From contig CAKJVC010000155.1 of the NCBI GenBank assembly GCA_918026815.1, forward strand, positions 434,001 through 498,000: a DNA stretch of 64,000 nucleotides. Reading direction: 5' to 3'. The translations under genes and the position numbers were made by a program. The notes below the pieces were generated by a model that worked only from the letters and a program-made list of their open reading frames with translations, made no database searches and was not told the origin of the DNA. Below are positions 52,271 to 64,000 of this stretch, piece after piece; within the stretch, counting starts at the first letter, position 1, and each line of letters opens with the position of its first letter. This stretch comes from Chalara sp. BL73 (taxonomy: Eukaryota; Ascomycota; Leotiomycetes; Helotiales).

Positions 52271-55200
52271 TTGATATGAGAACCTCACGCACCGGAACAA
52301 TACACGAAAAATTCAGGCTCGGAATGTACATGTATCACATGTATAACTTGTCTCCAATGCATTAAGGCATCATATCAGGCATAAAATTGTATGCCCGAGG
52401 CGGAAAGCACACTAAACCAGGAACTAACACAGTCTTGGGTTACAGCGAGACGTCTGCATCTTGGCTAGAAGTGAGGTTGCATGCAGCATGGATATTAAGT
52501 GCCGTACATGGGCGGCAAATGTGCTCTCTACGTTGTTTCTAGTTTGCCAAATGGGTCACATCCATACCTGTCAAAGCCCCCTGGTGCGTGCAGCGATCAA
52601 TCCTGTTGGGCAACCTTATTTATTAGCGTGCCACACCCACGAACTATCAAGGAGACTTTCTACAAGTAGAGGTGCTTATGCAGCCAAGCCGAAGTTTATC
52701 GGAGAAAATATGCAAGCCATATCTGGTCCTAAGGCTTGAGGCGAAATGAGCTATCAGTTAAACACAAGCTGTACTCCAGGAGAACAAACGTAGCCGCTGA
52801 CATAGAAACTGCGACAGAGCCACATTATATGTAAGGTATATTCTCACGCTGAATTGGGTTACGCTACGCAAAATAATGGCACATAATATGTGTTCTTGTG
52901 GATGGTCTTGAAGTGAAATAACCTACTGAGTACAAACACATCTGCCTCGCTCTTCTTGTCACAGATGGTAAACATAAGACTTGATAAGGATCATTCCAGA
53001 TATATTAATAGATCCTATTCGTGGGGGTGAGTTTATGATGCGAAATATTAAGAGACTGCTGATAGTCATCGGAGGTCCCCGGGTACTTCAACCTCATAGT
53101 TAGGAGGTTTCTAACCCAAATCCTCTTCATGGTAAGTTTTTAAGGGATTTGGGTGCTCTCGATACCTGCAAGTGCTCGTTTTGAGAGCATACCCTTGGTG
53201 TTCTATGTTGAGTGCATTCTGCAAGCTGAAGTGTTCGCTAGACCAATAGTAGTCAGAGGCAGTCAACGACCACCCTATCAAAGAAGGAAATTTGGCAGCA
53301 ACGGCAGCTCTAAAGTTGACATGCATCAGCATCGAGGATGATGCGATGATTGACGATGTAAAATGGGGTTGCTCTTGTCTTTTTCTCTTTCTTTATCCAG
53401 GACGACCCCCCACTCACCCTCCTCTCTTGGCATGAGATTCCACATCATAAAAGCGTTTGTAAAAGTTGAGCAAGTTCTGCAGTCGAATTACGAGAGCGAT
53501 TCGCATCAATCAATGTAGTCGATTGATGAGAACACATGATGCTGCTTACTGCTAATCATTGTTCTTTGGGCGGCTGTGATCAGCAATGACCGCATAATTG
53601 TTCGATATGATCACATCAAGATGCAATATTGGCAGGTTCCAGTTTGACAACACATTTTCTTCATGGAGGAAGCTGTGTTGTTATCTTGTGAATCATTGAA
53701 CTGCCTCATTCGATTAGTCCAAGAACAAACTACACCCCTGCACTCCTGCAGTGTTACCAGGCAAACTCATTTGTACATGGTAAATGGTACCTTCGCGTGC
53801 TTGAACGCGATTATGCTTTGGCATTTGATCAGCATTGTGTTGTCTTGACTTAGAGGTGGCATAATACTCAAAATATTAATTTGGGATTGCAAGAAGCTGT
53901 AGGTGCAGGTGAGGTTCCTTCCTTCCTTAGGCAAGATTAGTCATTCTAGTAGTCTATATCACGTGTTTTGTAGTCTTGACCAGACTTCAGGAGAGAAATA
54001 AGCAATTTTAAGTTAATTACTTAACAACAAGAGTAGATATCTACATACAGTATAATGGGGAATATACTGCGTAAAGCTTGGAGAGACTCCAATTGTACTT
54101 CGCCTGAAAAATGCATGTAGACGAGTTAAGACGTTCCTTTTCCGTATGGTGGCTGGTAGGTGATCTAAATATCACGTGTGCCACTTGACATCCAAGATAT
54201 GCCTTAAGCTGTTAAGCTGTACAGCCTTGTCCGGTTAATAAAGAGATCAGAATTGGAATATAATGTCGCTTATTATAAGAAAATACCACACGGCTTAAAG
54301 ATGGTCACCCGATAGTTGTTGTTACAAGTAAGAAAATCATCTCTACTCTCAAAGAAAGGGAGCCGTATACACATTAAAGACCAAGCTACCCAATTTCTAA
54401 ACATGTTTGTTTTCTAATAACTAGACTTCTCTCGTTACACGCTCGCCAATACGAAGTTACCGCGGCATTGCTAACTAAAATAGCCACGGCTGACAAATCA
54501 GCAAAGGAGGTCACAAAGACTTACTCTTGGTTATATGGTGGGCGGAAGTAGAGGCTCCTAGGAGCGGGATGCACAGAATTATGGGTAAGAAGCAGAATCA
54601 GGATAAACCAATTTAACGCAGCTTCATTCAAATACAAGGAGTAACGAACTGGAATGTGACAGTTCTCTACCATGAGTGAAGCCATGGCGCGTCGAGGCCC
54701 AAAATGAAGACGGATGTTCTAATTGCAATGGTGTCGTATTTTCCATCGGCATTTAAGAGACAGGCCTTGTATTGCTCGATTATTACTTTGGATCTGCAAA
54801 ACATGTCGTAGTTGTAAGTATTGTGATGCCGAATGGCTTCTGACATAATATCGTCCAGTTTAGCAAGGGGACCGATATTGCAAATACGTGGTCACAAAAA
54901 TAATGTGTACATAAACCACATAAAAACCTCGAATTGGTGGGTTCTGATTTATAGAATTAAGGCCTGTCTGGTACCAACACTATTGGTTTTAATTGGTTGA
55001 AGTTATCCCGTCTCTCTTGGAAGCCTAATTTACAGATATTAGTTGACTCCGTGATAGAAAAGCTCCTGCTGGGCTCAGGAGCCAGAGTATTCAATATGTT
55101 TATGTCAGTAAGATTTCCCCGTAGGGTCGTCGGAGGTTTCTCCAAAAATTGAACTTCCAATGTCACAAAATTGGATCTCGTAATTATAGATAGAGAGAGG

Positions 55201-56417
55201 AGATCGAAAAGCGCTGAGCCATCAACGTTGTTGTGGGGACATTTTTCATGAGGCAAGCGCACGCGATTGTGGCGATCTATGCTTTAGAAGAGCTCTAAAG
55301 AGCACCTGAATGACTGCTCTAACCTGTGCAAGGAATGCCAGCCATAAAACTCCAAGACATAGAAATAATGGACCTGCTCTGCATTAATATAGAACCAGAT
55401 GCCATCACTTTTGGACAACTCTCGGCGCTGGTCTATTTGGTATTTGCTGGCCAACCAATATCCTAGCTAAGAACAAGCTCCATTTGCTGATTTGTTGTCC
55501 CACAATTGGGACGAATCAAATTTATTGGATTACATTAAATTCATCTATTATATGACGCACTGCCCTTTAAGCTTATGGAGCAGCCCTAGCTTCCCCGCAA
55601 TTTTGTAATCAGGTAAAGGCATCGATCTGTATATATGAATAACTCTTCGCTGTATCAATGGGGTTACACCTCTTAGTTGAATCTGTTTTAATAAAATTAA
55701 GCTCGTCAATCTAGCAGTTAAATTGAATAATGTCTTTATATATTTGAAAAGCGTACTAGGTACTCGGCCTGGGCAAATTTGGGCCAAATAAGCAAGTAAG
55801 CGGTGCGCTCATGTCAATGCGGAGAGTGTAACAAAATTTATTCATGAAATAAAGTATCGTTTCGTGATACCCCAGTCCAAGTCGGATGGCCGCAGCACGA
55901 AGCCAACGTAGCCTCAATTACGTCGGCTGCACAGAAACGAATCCACAGCGGAGCAGATAGCCTTCAGGAGACTCCAAAACACGGCTGTTTACGAAAAGAA
56001 GACATGCCACGCGGGACAAGGAAAGTAATATTTGATATTGATAGTATCAACAGCCATGCAACTAGCTAAAGCACTTCCGAGCTGCTATGCTTCAATACAC
56101 GGTATCAATGGGTTAGTTCCTGGGCTTGCGTCGTAGCGCCGTCCATACGATCTATTGGATAGCCGCTACCACAGCAGTGCCAAGAGATGTTTGTAGCCGG
56201 AAACTGATATTTTTTTCTCGGTACTGCTGTTGAGATACTAGCTATAACATCCGTAGCTGCGGAAATTTTGGCACTACATTGAATCCAGCATTAATTATTA
56301 CACAATTGCTTCAACTACGACTTATCTCAATGCTGGAGTTTGGTGTCATCATGAGAAACTCCAACTCCAATGATAACTTTTAATATCACAGTTGCTTCCT
56401 GGAAACCGGTTGGACTA
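52271..56417. other. gene-poor region with weak ORF fragments
   Basis: About 4.1 kb without a supportable gene. On the minus strand, 54667-54846 encodes a 59-residue peptide of protein-like composition (YDMFCRSKVIIEQYKACLL...), and 54957-55262 an open frame ending QLKPIVLVPDRP. They might be exons of one degenerate gene, but no convincing join or family was found. No transposon ends were recognised. Confidence 0.35.
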
Positions 56418-57042
56418 TCAGAATTGTGATGATTTTAGGGCCATATCAGGGATATTGGATAGGACTGTGAACATAGGAGTGCGTATGCCTGTTACTCGCA
56501 GCTCTCTGAAATTCCACCCATTTACCAGAACACCAGGCGCGCCAGTACCTTCAACATCAATGATAGAGCCCGTTTCAAAGAAAACGAATTTGACCCGAGT
56601 GGGGTAAATGATGACTTGGTCTGGGGATAGACTTGATATGCACTGTCTAATGCTACTAGTGTCAAACATGGCGCCTTGGAACTCATAATTTCTATTCTTC
56701 GTCATCAGACTGGTCAACATGGCGAAAAAATAGTCATGGCGGGGGAAGTACAAACGATGAACAGTATGTAGTTTTGGTAATAGAATCTCGCATTTGAGTG
56801 TGAAGCGGTCGTACAAGAGGCTGGCTAGACAACTCTCCTGGGACTCGAAACCATAGACAACTCATTCCTGGAGGTCGGGTTTTCATTCCCTCACAAAGTC
56901 CCTTCATATGGTGAAAATCGCCTTGGCTGGGAAGGCGAGGCCGAATAGCTGGTGGCGTAGAGAGGGTCACGGCACTGGATTCTAGCGCTGAAAGTTGAAG
57001 GAATATGGCGGTTGAGCATATGAAGGTACTCCCATTTGGCAT
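56418..57042 (-). CDS. unrecognised ORF pair, possible two-exon gene
   Basis: An ATG at 57042 opens a frame with a hydrophobic start (MPNGSTFICSTAIFLQLSAL) that could be a signal peptide. Further along, another frame runs to a stop at 56418 and looks protein-like: YGFESQESCLASLLYDRFTL, LPKLHTVHRLYFPRHDYFF and VKFVFFETGSIIDVEGTG. Joining the two would need an intron ending at a GAATGAG acceptor near 56866, for which no clear donor is seen. No family is recognised. It may be a real but poorly modelled gene or a decayed one. Confidence 0.3.
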
Positions 57043-57174
57043 CAGACAAGCCTAATGAGAAATCTGCAGCTTATTATCTTGTATAGGTAATCTGGAATTA
57101 TCTCCGTCAAAGCATAATGTACCACAAGCATGTCGGGACGAACTGGTTAATGCTCTTCGGACATTCCAAGAAGG

Positions 57175-57522
57175 CTAAAGTGGAAACTCGGCTAAGCTCC
57201 CTGCTGTCTGAATTTGCGGAATATGGAAATCGTAAATAATATCGACATAGTACGGCACGGAGCGTGGGATTGAATAGGATGTCCTATTATATATTTGCTG
57301 TGATCGTAGCGGGGCAGAGTGAGGCTTGGGAGATCCTGAGTTGAGGCCAAGGATTGTCATGTCCCAAGGCTCTAAGCTGAAGGAGCTGAGAAATGGAGGA
57401 GCTAAAGCATATTTAAGGGTTCTATTAGTGACAGGCCATTGTGCAAGGATGCAAGAGGGAATGACGGGATAAAAATCCAAAACGATATTGATTGCAATAG
57501 CTCTTGGTATTTGGAACATCAT
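57175..57522 (-). CDS. hypothetical 115-residue ORF
   Basis: A single open frame starting MMFQIPRAIAINIVLDFYPV, with no recognised domain. A CTATAAATA on the minus strand (about 57640-57650) is well placed about 120 bp upstream of the ATG, the only support for transcription. It could be a chance ORF in the upstream region of the RabGAP gene. Confidence 0.25.
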   Translation of the reverse strand: MMFQIPRAIAINIVLDFYPVIPSCILAQWPVTNRTLKYALAPPFLSSFSLEPWDMTILGLNSGSPKPHSAPLRSQQIYNRTSYSIPRSVPYYVDIIYDFHIPQIQTAGSLAEFPL

Positions 57523-57792
57523 ATTTTCTCGGAACTTGTTTCAACGGCTTTCAGAGGATTATTACGAAGTATATTAGGTGCAATGCATAAAATAAAAACA
57601 TCGGTATAGGCTGCTGAACTACATTTTACGGTATTTCTATATTTATAGGGCTTGGGGCTTTACATCATTGGTCAGCTGCGGGCGCACGAGCCATCTTCAG
57701 CCTTGAAGCGGCGGAATGACATCTGGAACAGAACTCCTCGAAACTGAAGCTCATCTTGGACATCTCCTGATTGTACCAGCAAGCCATGAACA

Positions 57793-60700
57793 ATGTTCAA
57801 CCTGTCGAGCCTGGTGCAAAAGGCGCAGTCGTTTATTGACCCTACCCAAGCTCTCAATATCTCACCATCCGACCGAAACCCTGCCAAATCGACACTGTTT
57901 CGGCACCAGTTTCGACTGCCGGATACCCAGACGCCTCTGCAGGAAATCACCGCAGAGCTTACAATCAGCCCGCCTGTTATTGTGAGTGGTGAATTCTTTC
58001 TCTCGATGTGCCAGTAGCTTGGAGAGGTCAGACTGGCAGATGCAAGGCTGACTAGGTGTTAGTACTCGCCGAACGCAACGCAGGGAGAGAAGGATAGAGA
58101 TAGAGATAGAGGATATCACTATGTGGGGAAGCTGCACTTGAGCGAGAGTTTTCTCTCGTTCTCGACACAGGCCACAAGTTTCCTGCAAACAGCCAGTACA
58201 AGCACATCATCTGGATTTACAGGTAAATGGGCATTGGACTTAAAGAAGAAGCAGTCGAGCTGAGCATGACTGACATGGACGTGCAGGACAAACGCATGGT
58301 GCAGGACCCAGTGGCAATGGATTCACCCTTCCTCTATGCGCAATTAGGCGCGTGGAAAGATTGCATAGTCAGAATTATCAGGTTGGTAGTCCCACAGCAT
58401 CGAAACACTTGATTGCGCCTGACGATATTTTTTAGTTTGCACTTTCCATCACTACCTGGAATGGCATTACCAGCGCATCAGGCCACGATGCTAGAGCACC
58501 CCAAAAACTAACCATTCAGCTGGCCGGAAGTCGGCAAGCTTGCGAACGATTCTGTGACGGATTGAAAAGAGGGCTGAAATCTGGGGTTGGAGATGTCGGC
58601 AAGCTCAAAAAGGTGGTTGCAGAATGCTATTCGGAGTACCTTTTACAAGGCGATGCGAAACGATCCGACAAACCTCCTGACGCTGGACTCGGTATGATCT
58701 TCAAATACCCTGGCGATGCTCGGAAATTACGGGACAGGAGCAAGATGCGGTTATGGATGGAGTACCTGAAGGACAATGGCAGAAATGTGACACTCATCCG
58801 GCAGCCAACTTTCCACAAGCTCATCCGAGTTGGATTACCAAATAGGTTGCGTGGAGAAATGTGGGAGCTTACATCGGGATCTTTATTTCTACGGCTGGAA
58901 GATCCTAACAAATACTTGGACACACTGACAAAATTTGACGGTCAGGTTTCTTTAGCAATTGACGAAATCGAGAAAGATCTCAACCGAAGCTTACCTGAAT
59001 ATCCCGGCTTTCAGGATCCAGAAGGCATCACGCGTCTGAGACGGGTCCTGACTGCTTACAGTTGGATCAATGCCGATGTTGGATACTGCCAAGCCATGAA
59101 TATTGTGGTTGCAGCCTTACTCAGTATGCTTTCTGTGACCTGATACGGTCTGATATCTAGGCAGACTTGCTAACCACTGTCGTTGCAGTATATATGTCGG
59201 AGGCTCAAGCTTTTTACCTACTATCCACCCTATGTGATCGACTACTACCAGGATATTATTCCACGACCATGTACGGGACACTGCTAGATCAACGAGTATT
59301 TGAATCGCTCGTAGAGAAGACCATGCCCATACTCTGGGATCACCTTGTAAAATATGACGTTCAGCTTTCGGTGGTCTCCCTTGCCCTGGTTTCTATCCTT
59401 GTATATCAACTCTATGCCTCTGGTTTTTGCCTTCCGCGTTCTTGACGTCTTTTTTTCTTGAAGGGCCAAAGGTGCTTTTCCAGGTCGGTTTAGCCATTTT
59501 GCGTATTAATGGTGAAGAGTAAGTACAAGACCTGCGTTAATCGTAGACCAGCTGTGACACTCCCTCTATTCGCCTTATAAAGCTAACATATGACTTTACA
59601 GGCTGCTGGATGCGACTGATGATGGTGCCTTTATCTCTATTCTGAAATCGTACTTTTCGAAATTAGACGAATCGGCCCACCCCAAATCGGAAATACCCAA
59701 GATGCGAGCCATCACAAAATTTCAGGAGCTTATGGTGGTGGCTTTCAAAGAATTCTCTGGAATTACCCAGAGTAGCATTTCGGAGCAGCGAATGAAACAC
59801 AAAGACGGTGTGTTAAATAGTATAGAAAGTAAGTCTTGTGTCCGTTTTATTCCACCCCTCCTGCCTTCACACATTATGCCGTTCAAACATACTGTGAAGT
59901 CAATTCTGACTTTGGTATCCTTAGGTTTTGCCAAGCGTACTTCCATACGAAACCTAGGTCCAGACAGCAAACGTCTGAGTGTAGATGAGCTCGGCGCTTT
60001 ATATGACAGATTCTACGGCGTCTTGTATGAGCGACAGCAGCGAAGCCAGATGATTCAGGAAGAGGTTGATCGAAGAGCACGAGCTAGTAAAATAAAGGCA
60101 GCTGAAGTGGTTAATGGTTTGGCTGAAAAGCAGAGGATTGAAAAGGGAAGAGTGGGGATGGGGCCGAGTCCAACACTCATGGACTATGATGGATTCCGTG
60201 AATTCCTAGCAGGTATCGCTAGATGGGCTGTGACGGATAACCCAACTCCGCCAGAGAGACCAGAAGCACACTCATATTTCGGAAATTCCGTTAGGAATAG
60301 AGAATCATTGTCACCTTGGGGGCATGGCAAACCAGAACCAGCGGACCACGAATTCATGCAGCGACTGTTCCGCCGATGGGATGTTGATATGAACTCTGCG
60401 CTAAATTTACAGAATGTTGTCACAGGCATAGCTCACATCAAAGGCAAGGGCGATATCATGGGAAGTATCACGTATTTCTTTGAATTGTATGATGATGATG
60501 GAGATGGTAAGGTTGATCGAGAAGGAATCTTGAGGATCTCCGAAGCACTATTATTTCTATCGCGACGCGGCCTTGATGGGTCTTTAACCCCCTCGCAATC
60601 TATGATTGGTTTAAGCGAGTATGAGGCTGGAAATGGAAACCCTATTGGCACTCTACAGGGAACTACAAATGAGCGCTTCCTTAGCAGTGTCAGTGCATTC

Positions 60701-61663
60701 ATTCGGCGATGTTTTGAGTACGCCGACCCGGATCGACCTCAGAGCCCTGAAACTGCCGAAGAAACGCCAGAGAACAATTTGAACGGCTTGGTAGACCCAA
60801 ATTCTTTCGACATTGGAGACGACAGTGATGAGGGGGAAGACTTGCTCGATCTGAGTGCCCCAAGCTCTCCCACCCGTGGCAAGAAGTCTACGGGACTGGA
60901 ATCCGTACCTCCTCCTATAGGTCACTCAGAAGACAGAGCTCGTCAACGAAGCGTCTCTAAAGCACAAGCCGAAGCAGCGAATGCTGCTCTTGATCCTTCG
61001 AAGCCTCTCCATATTACCCTTCCAACTTTCCGGATGGTCGTCCTTGCTGAGTAAGTATATGCGTTCGAATCACCCTATACCTTCACACACACAGTATAGC
61101 ACAATTGTTAATATGTATGACTAGTGAGCTTCTGGAGCAGTTCTTCGAGTCCTCATTCCCAGCTTCTTTCAGAATTTCAGACAAGTTGGTGCCCAGTAAC
61201 GGCGCATCATCATCTTCTTCTCTTACTACATTCTCTAACCTTAGCTTCAACCGGCCAAGCGTCTTGTCAACTGGCGCTGGTGTCGGTGGCACTAGCATTA
61301 ATGGTACCACCAGGCAAAGGCCTTCGGGGAGTACTCGACAATATCGTCACAGAAGGCATGCGCGTCGCAGCTGAGGTACGACACCGCATGGATGAAGCGC
61401 AAAAGAGATGGAGAAGAATGCTGTCAATCGGCCAGAAGAGGATGATGAAGAGTAAGCATTTTCTACCATATACCTATGTGAACGTGCCATCACTAACATG
61501 TTAAACCAATAGTGACGATCAGAACTATGATCCACGTAGTGCTGGAGGACTTAGCGAGAGAAGGAACGTTAGAAGTGAAGATCGGGATCTACTTGAGGGT
61601 GCTGACGCTGAGGCAATGAGCATCAAAGCAGGCCAGGAAGGGGACCAAAGCCAAATACCTTAA
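57793..61663 (+). CDS. GRAM/TBC/EF-hand RabGAP (Gyp2-like), with four apparent single-base frameshifts
   Basis: Nine exons: 57793-57981, 58063-58222, 58287-58381, 58436-59123, 59189-59518, 59602-59828, 59925-61050, 61125-61451, 61513-61663. The N-terminus ([18 protein letters not shown]) and [19 protein letters not shown] with [18 protein letters not shown] form a GRAM-like region. The TBC domain keeps both catalytic fingers: R332 in IEKDLNRS and Q367 in GYCQAMN. An EF-hand loop ([12 protein letters not shown]) and an acidic tail follow. Such proteins stimulate GTP hydrolysis by Rab GTPases in vesicle traffic. Family alignment shows extra bases near 59383 (before [12 protein letters not shown]), in a T7 run at 59450-59456 and near 61296, and a missing base near 61401. 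Exon 5 and exon 8 are broken as written. This is either pseudogenisation or sequence error. Confidence 0.85.
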
Positions 61664-62354
61664 GTCCATTCCCAGTTACACCTATCACCCCAGGAGGGAC
61701 AAGGGACCGATCCTCGAGTGCATCAATCCAGAAAGAAGCATTGTTTGAGCGTTGATTAGAATATAAGTAGCATCCTATGTGACACTGCTGATTGTTGGTT
61801 ATTGGCGGATATGTATTTATGGCAGAGATCGCGGATTTGGAGTTTGGGATCGGGAAAGCGTATGGCATTTGGGGAGCAATGAATAGCATATCGATGCGTT
61901 TCGTGCATTGCAATTTCATCCAACCATTCTGCACGTTCTTGCTTCGTCCCAAGTCGTTATTACTGATTGCGCACATTCTGCAATTGCAAAGTCAAGTTCT
62001 GGGATGATGGATGCTACACTACATTGTCCACTGCTTATATTCGGTGCGATTATGCCGTCTAGGTGTGGGATTTCTTTGTTCGAATGCTTTATTCTAAGGG
62101 TTAAATTGGCATACAGGCGAGTCTGACTCAGATGACGACGACTTTGTACAGAAAGAGGTATTCTACATGCTGATTTCGGGTCTGGGGGTCCTTGAAGGCT
62201 GCGATGCTGTGGCAGACCTTTTGCGGACTCCGTCGGGGAAGTCCCGATGCACAACCCCTCTTTGGTATATTGAGCGATGCACTCTAGTTTATTTTCTTGG
62301 TCCTTTCTGATAGAATCTTGATCTTGGATAAATAATTTGCATCTACTGAGCAAG
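61664..62354. other. intergenic
   Basis: About 690 bp between the RabGAP and CFEM genes, containing the promoter of the latter. ORFs of up to about 145 codons occur on the minus strand (61916-62353), but they lack recognisable features. Confidence 0.4.
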
Positions 62355-63408
62355 ATGAGGTGTAAGGCAATCTCATTCCTGTTGTTCAGTGTTCTGTACA
62401 GATCAACAACGGCACAATCTGGTCCCTATGGTGGTGGATGGGGAGGGAACTTCGCAGGCTCCCCTTCTTGCGCAGTTAGTCTTAAATTCCCATGTTCTAC
62501 GCTTTCGCTTCTAACAATCTAATTAATTTCAGGAGTCATGCGCTGATCGGTTCTCTGCTGGAACTTGCTCTGGTTCTTGGGGTACATGTATTTGTACCGA
62601 CTCCACAGTCCTCTCATCTGTAAACACTTGCATCGCATCTTCGTCCTGCTCCGACTCCGATAAAGATACCGTGAACAAGCAGATTGCATTCCTCTGCGCA
62701 TCGACGGGAAATACAATTACGAGTGGACCACAAGCGAGCTACACAAGCTTCATCTCTAGCTGGAGCGCTACTGGCCTGTGGGGCCCTGTCGGCACGGTTT
62801 GGGGGACAAATAGTTATGGGGGTGAAGGATGGAGAGGGCCATGGAGTAAGGGGCCTTTTGGCCAAGGTCCATGGACTACTGGTGGCTGGACGACAGGCGA
62901 TTGGACGAGTTGGTGGGATGGCGGAAAATGCCCTCCGAAGACTTGGGAGGGATGGACTAGTGGGAGTTGGAAAAGCAAGCCGGAGTGGACTTGTAAGTAC
63001 ACCAACTCTGATTATTTGTTCTTCAACGCTTGTTTGTTTTCAAAGGCGAGTTGTATGCTCCTTGGCCAGTTCTTGCAGCAGATGAGTAGAAGCATTGTGA
63101 TTCCCGTTGTGGATGAAGATGACACGCTGACGCAGAGACACACAGCTTGGGCGGGATGCACAGCTACCACAACGGCTACAGTTACGGTTGTAAGTACAAA
63201 GACGGATGTAGCTGGGTCAGTGGTTGTCGTTACAGAGACAAGTCTGGGCATTAAAGTTGTTGAGCAAACTGCAGCAACTGTAACAGGTAGTAACAGTGTT
63301 ATGTCTACTACTAACTCTACAGAAAAGGATAATGGAGGTGTTAGGAAGGGGTTTCTGGGGATGGAGCCGCTTGTTGTGGCGCTTCTGGGGATGATGTTAC
63401 TTCTCTGA
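62355..63408 (+). CDS. CFEM-domain, Gly/Trp-rich, probably GPI-anchored surface protein
   Basis: Exons 62355-62474, 62533-62992 and 63146-63408 give 280 residues. Residues 1-23 form a signal peptide (MRCKAISFLLFSVLYRSTTA). The CFEM pattern of eight cysteines is complete: PSC-AES-C-x8-C-x6-C-I-C-x11-C-x5-C-x15-C, starting at C39. A repetitive Gly/Trp/Pro/Thr stretch follows (GPWSKGPFGQGPWTTGG, WTTGDWTSWWDGG), then a Thr/Val-rich stalk and the hydrophobic end MEPLVVALLGMMLLL, consistent with GPI anchoring. CFEM proteins sit at the cell surface and act in heme or iron capture, adhesion or host interaction. The third junction uses GTAAGT/CACAG; its 153-bp intron is a multiple of three without stops, so a longer isoform with 51 extra residues is possible. 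Confidence 0.83.
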
Positions 63409-64000
63409 ATGGAATAGCAGGGAGCCGGATATGCATCATGGATAGCACTTTGGGTCAACATATATACTTATTATTATACGAAACTATAATGGCGGTTATA
63501 TAGGTAATTCTGTTTTTAATAGATGCAAAGAAATTTGCAAAATTTCACTTCTTGCTTACTCAGTCAGATAGTCGCTGTGAGGCAGCTTTCATGCTCCGTA
63601 TGGTGACCGATATTTTCCTTCACTGCCCCATCCTTGTTACCTTGTAGAATTCCGATATGCATGAAAGATATTTGTTCTACTCTAAATCATAATAATTTAA
63701 TAATTACCACCTTGAAACTTTGTATCGGGGAAGACTGAAAATGTTGTCCGAAATATCTATTGTAAAAGGGGAAGGAGATATGCCAAGCCTAGATCCATTA
63801 TTTGCGGCCGCCGAATCCAGAGTCACGAGTTGACGCGACGGGCGACGTCACCTGAAATTTCCCCGTCTTTCAGGATTGAACTATCACCACCGAACAGCCT
63901 CTCATCTCTGGCCTTCTACCAGCCAGATTGAGTCGAAACTTTAGACAAATACTCTCTGGTCTTTGAATTTGCAGATCCTTCTGTTTGTGATTTAAAACGA
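63409..64000. other. right flank, no gene seen
   Basis: About 590 bp with no coding signal. The GC-richer block near 63805-63870 followed by a pyrimidine-rich stretch could be the promoter of a gene beyond the window. Confidence 0.35.

Noticed and set aside
61916..62353. 145-codon minus-strand frame upstream of the CFEM gene
   Set aside because: No domain, no promoter support, and it overlaps the expected promoter of the CFEM gene.

Overview
This is a stretch of nuclear genome from a filamentous ascomycete (Pezizomycotina). The evidence is many short spliceosomal introns of about 50-150 bp with GTAAGT-like donors and CTAAC or CTGAC branch points, and fungus-specific families: HET, Zn2Cys6, CFEM, 2EXR, GH45 and a TmpA-like membrane oxidoreductase. 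A Leotiomycetes-like source is my guess only. Gene models below were joined by eye, using reading phase, splice signals and recognised protein families.

Region by region. 0-10 kb: the 5' end of an unknown minus-strand gene, a Cys-rich protein with a hydrophobic tail, a three-exon TOM5 gene, the mitochondrial glycine decarboxylase P protein and a secreted GH45 endoglucanase. 11-17 kb: a HET-domain protein, an ALKBH1-like dioxygenase with a tiny first exon, and an unknown protein with a Cys-rich N-terminus. 19-25 kb: a small unknown protein, two NUDIX hydrolases placed tail to tail (Ysa1-like ADP-ribose pyrophosphatase and NUDT14-like ADP-sugar diphosphatase), an extended SDR reductase and a 2EXR-type protein. 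27-35 kb: a Zn2Cys6 regulator whose zinc finger is split by an 8-nt exon, a frameshifted alpha/beta-hydrolase pseudogene, a FAD monooxygenase and formyltetrahydrofolate deformylase.

37.2-40.6 kb is a complete but dead hAT DNA transposon: perfect 8-bp target duplication, CAGTGTGTCAA termini, and a multi-intron transposase killed by stop codons that look like C-to-T/G-to-A (RIP-type) changes at Trp and Gln codons. Just beyond it lies the C-terminal half of another alpha/beta hydrolase. 42-51 kb: a VIT/VWA protein with a GC-AG intron, a nine-exon uncharacterised gene divergent from it, and the TmpA-like membrane protein. 51-57 kb is gene-poor with only weak ORFs. 57.8-61.7 kb carries a GRAM/TBC/EF-hand RabGAP in which four separate single-base indels break the frame. 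The last gene is a Gly/Trp-rich CFEM protein with a likely GPI signal.

Most genes are unrelated housekeeping or accessory loci. The one loose grouping is the SDR, Zn2Cys6 regulator, hydrolase pseudogene and FAD monooxygenase (23-34 kb), which could be a worn metabolic cluster; no PKS, NRPS or terpene synthase is visible. The most notable signals are the RIP-like hAT element, the multiply frameshifted RabGAP and the several small or micro-exon genes that a simple ORF scan would miss.
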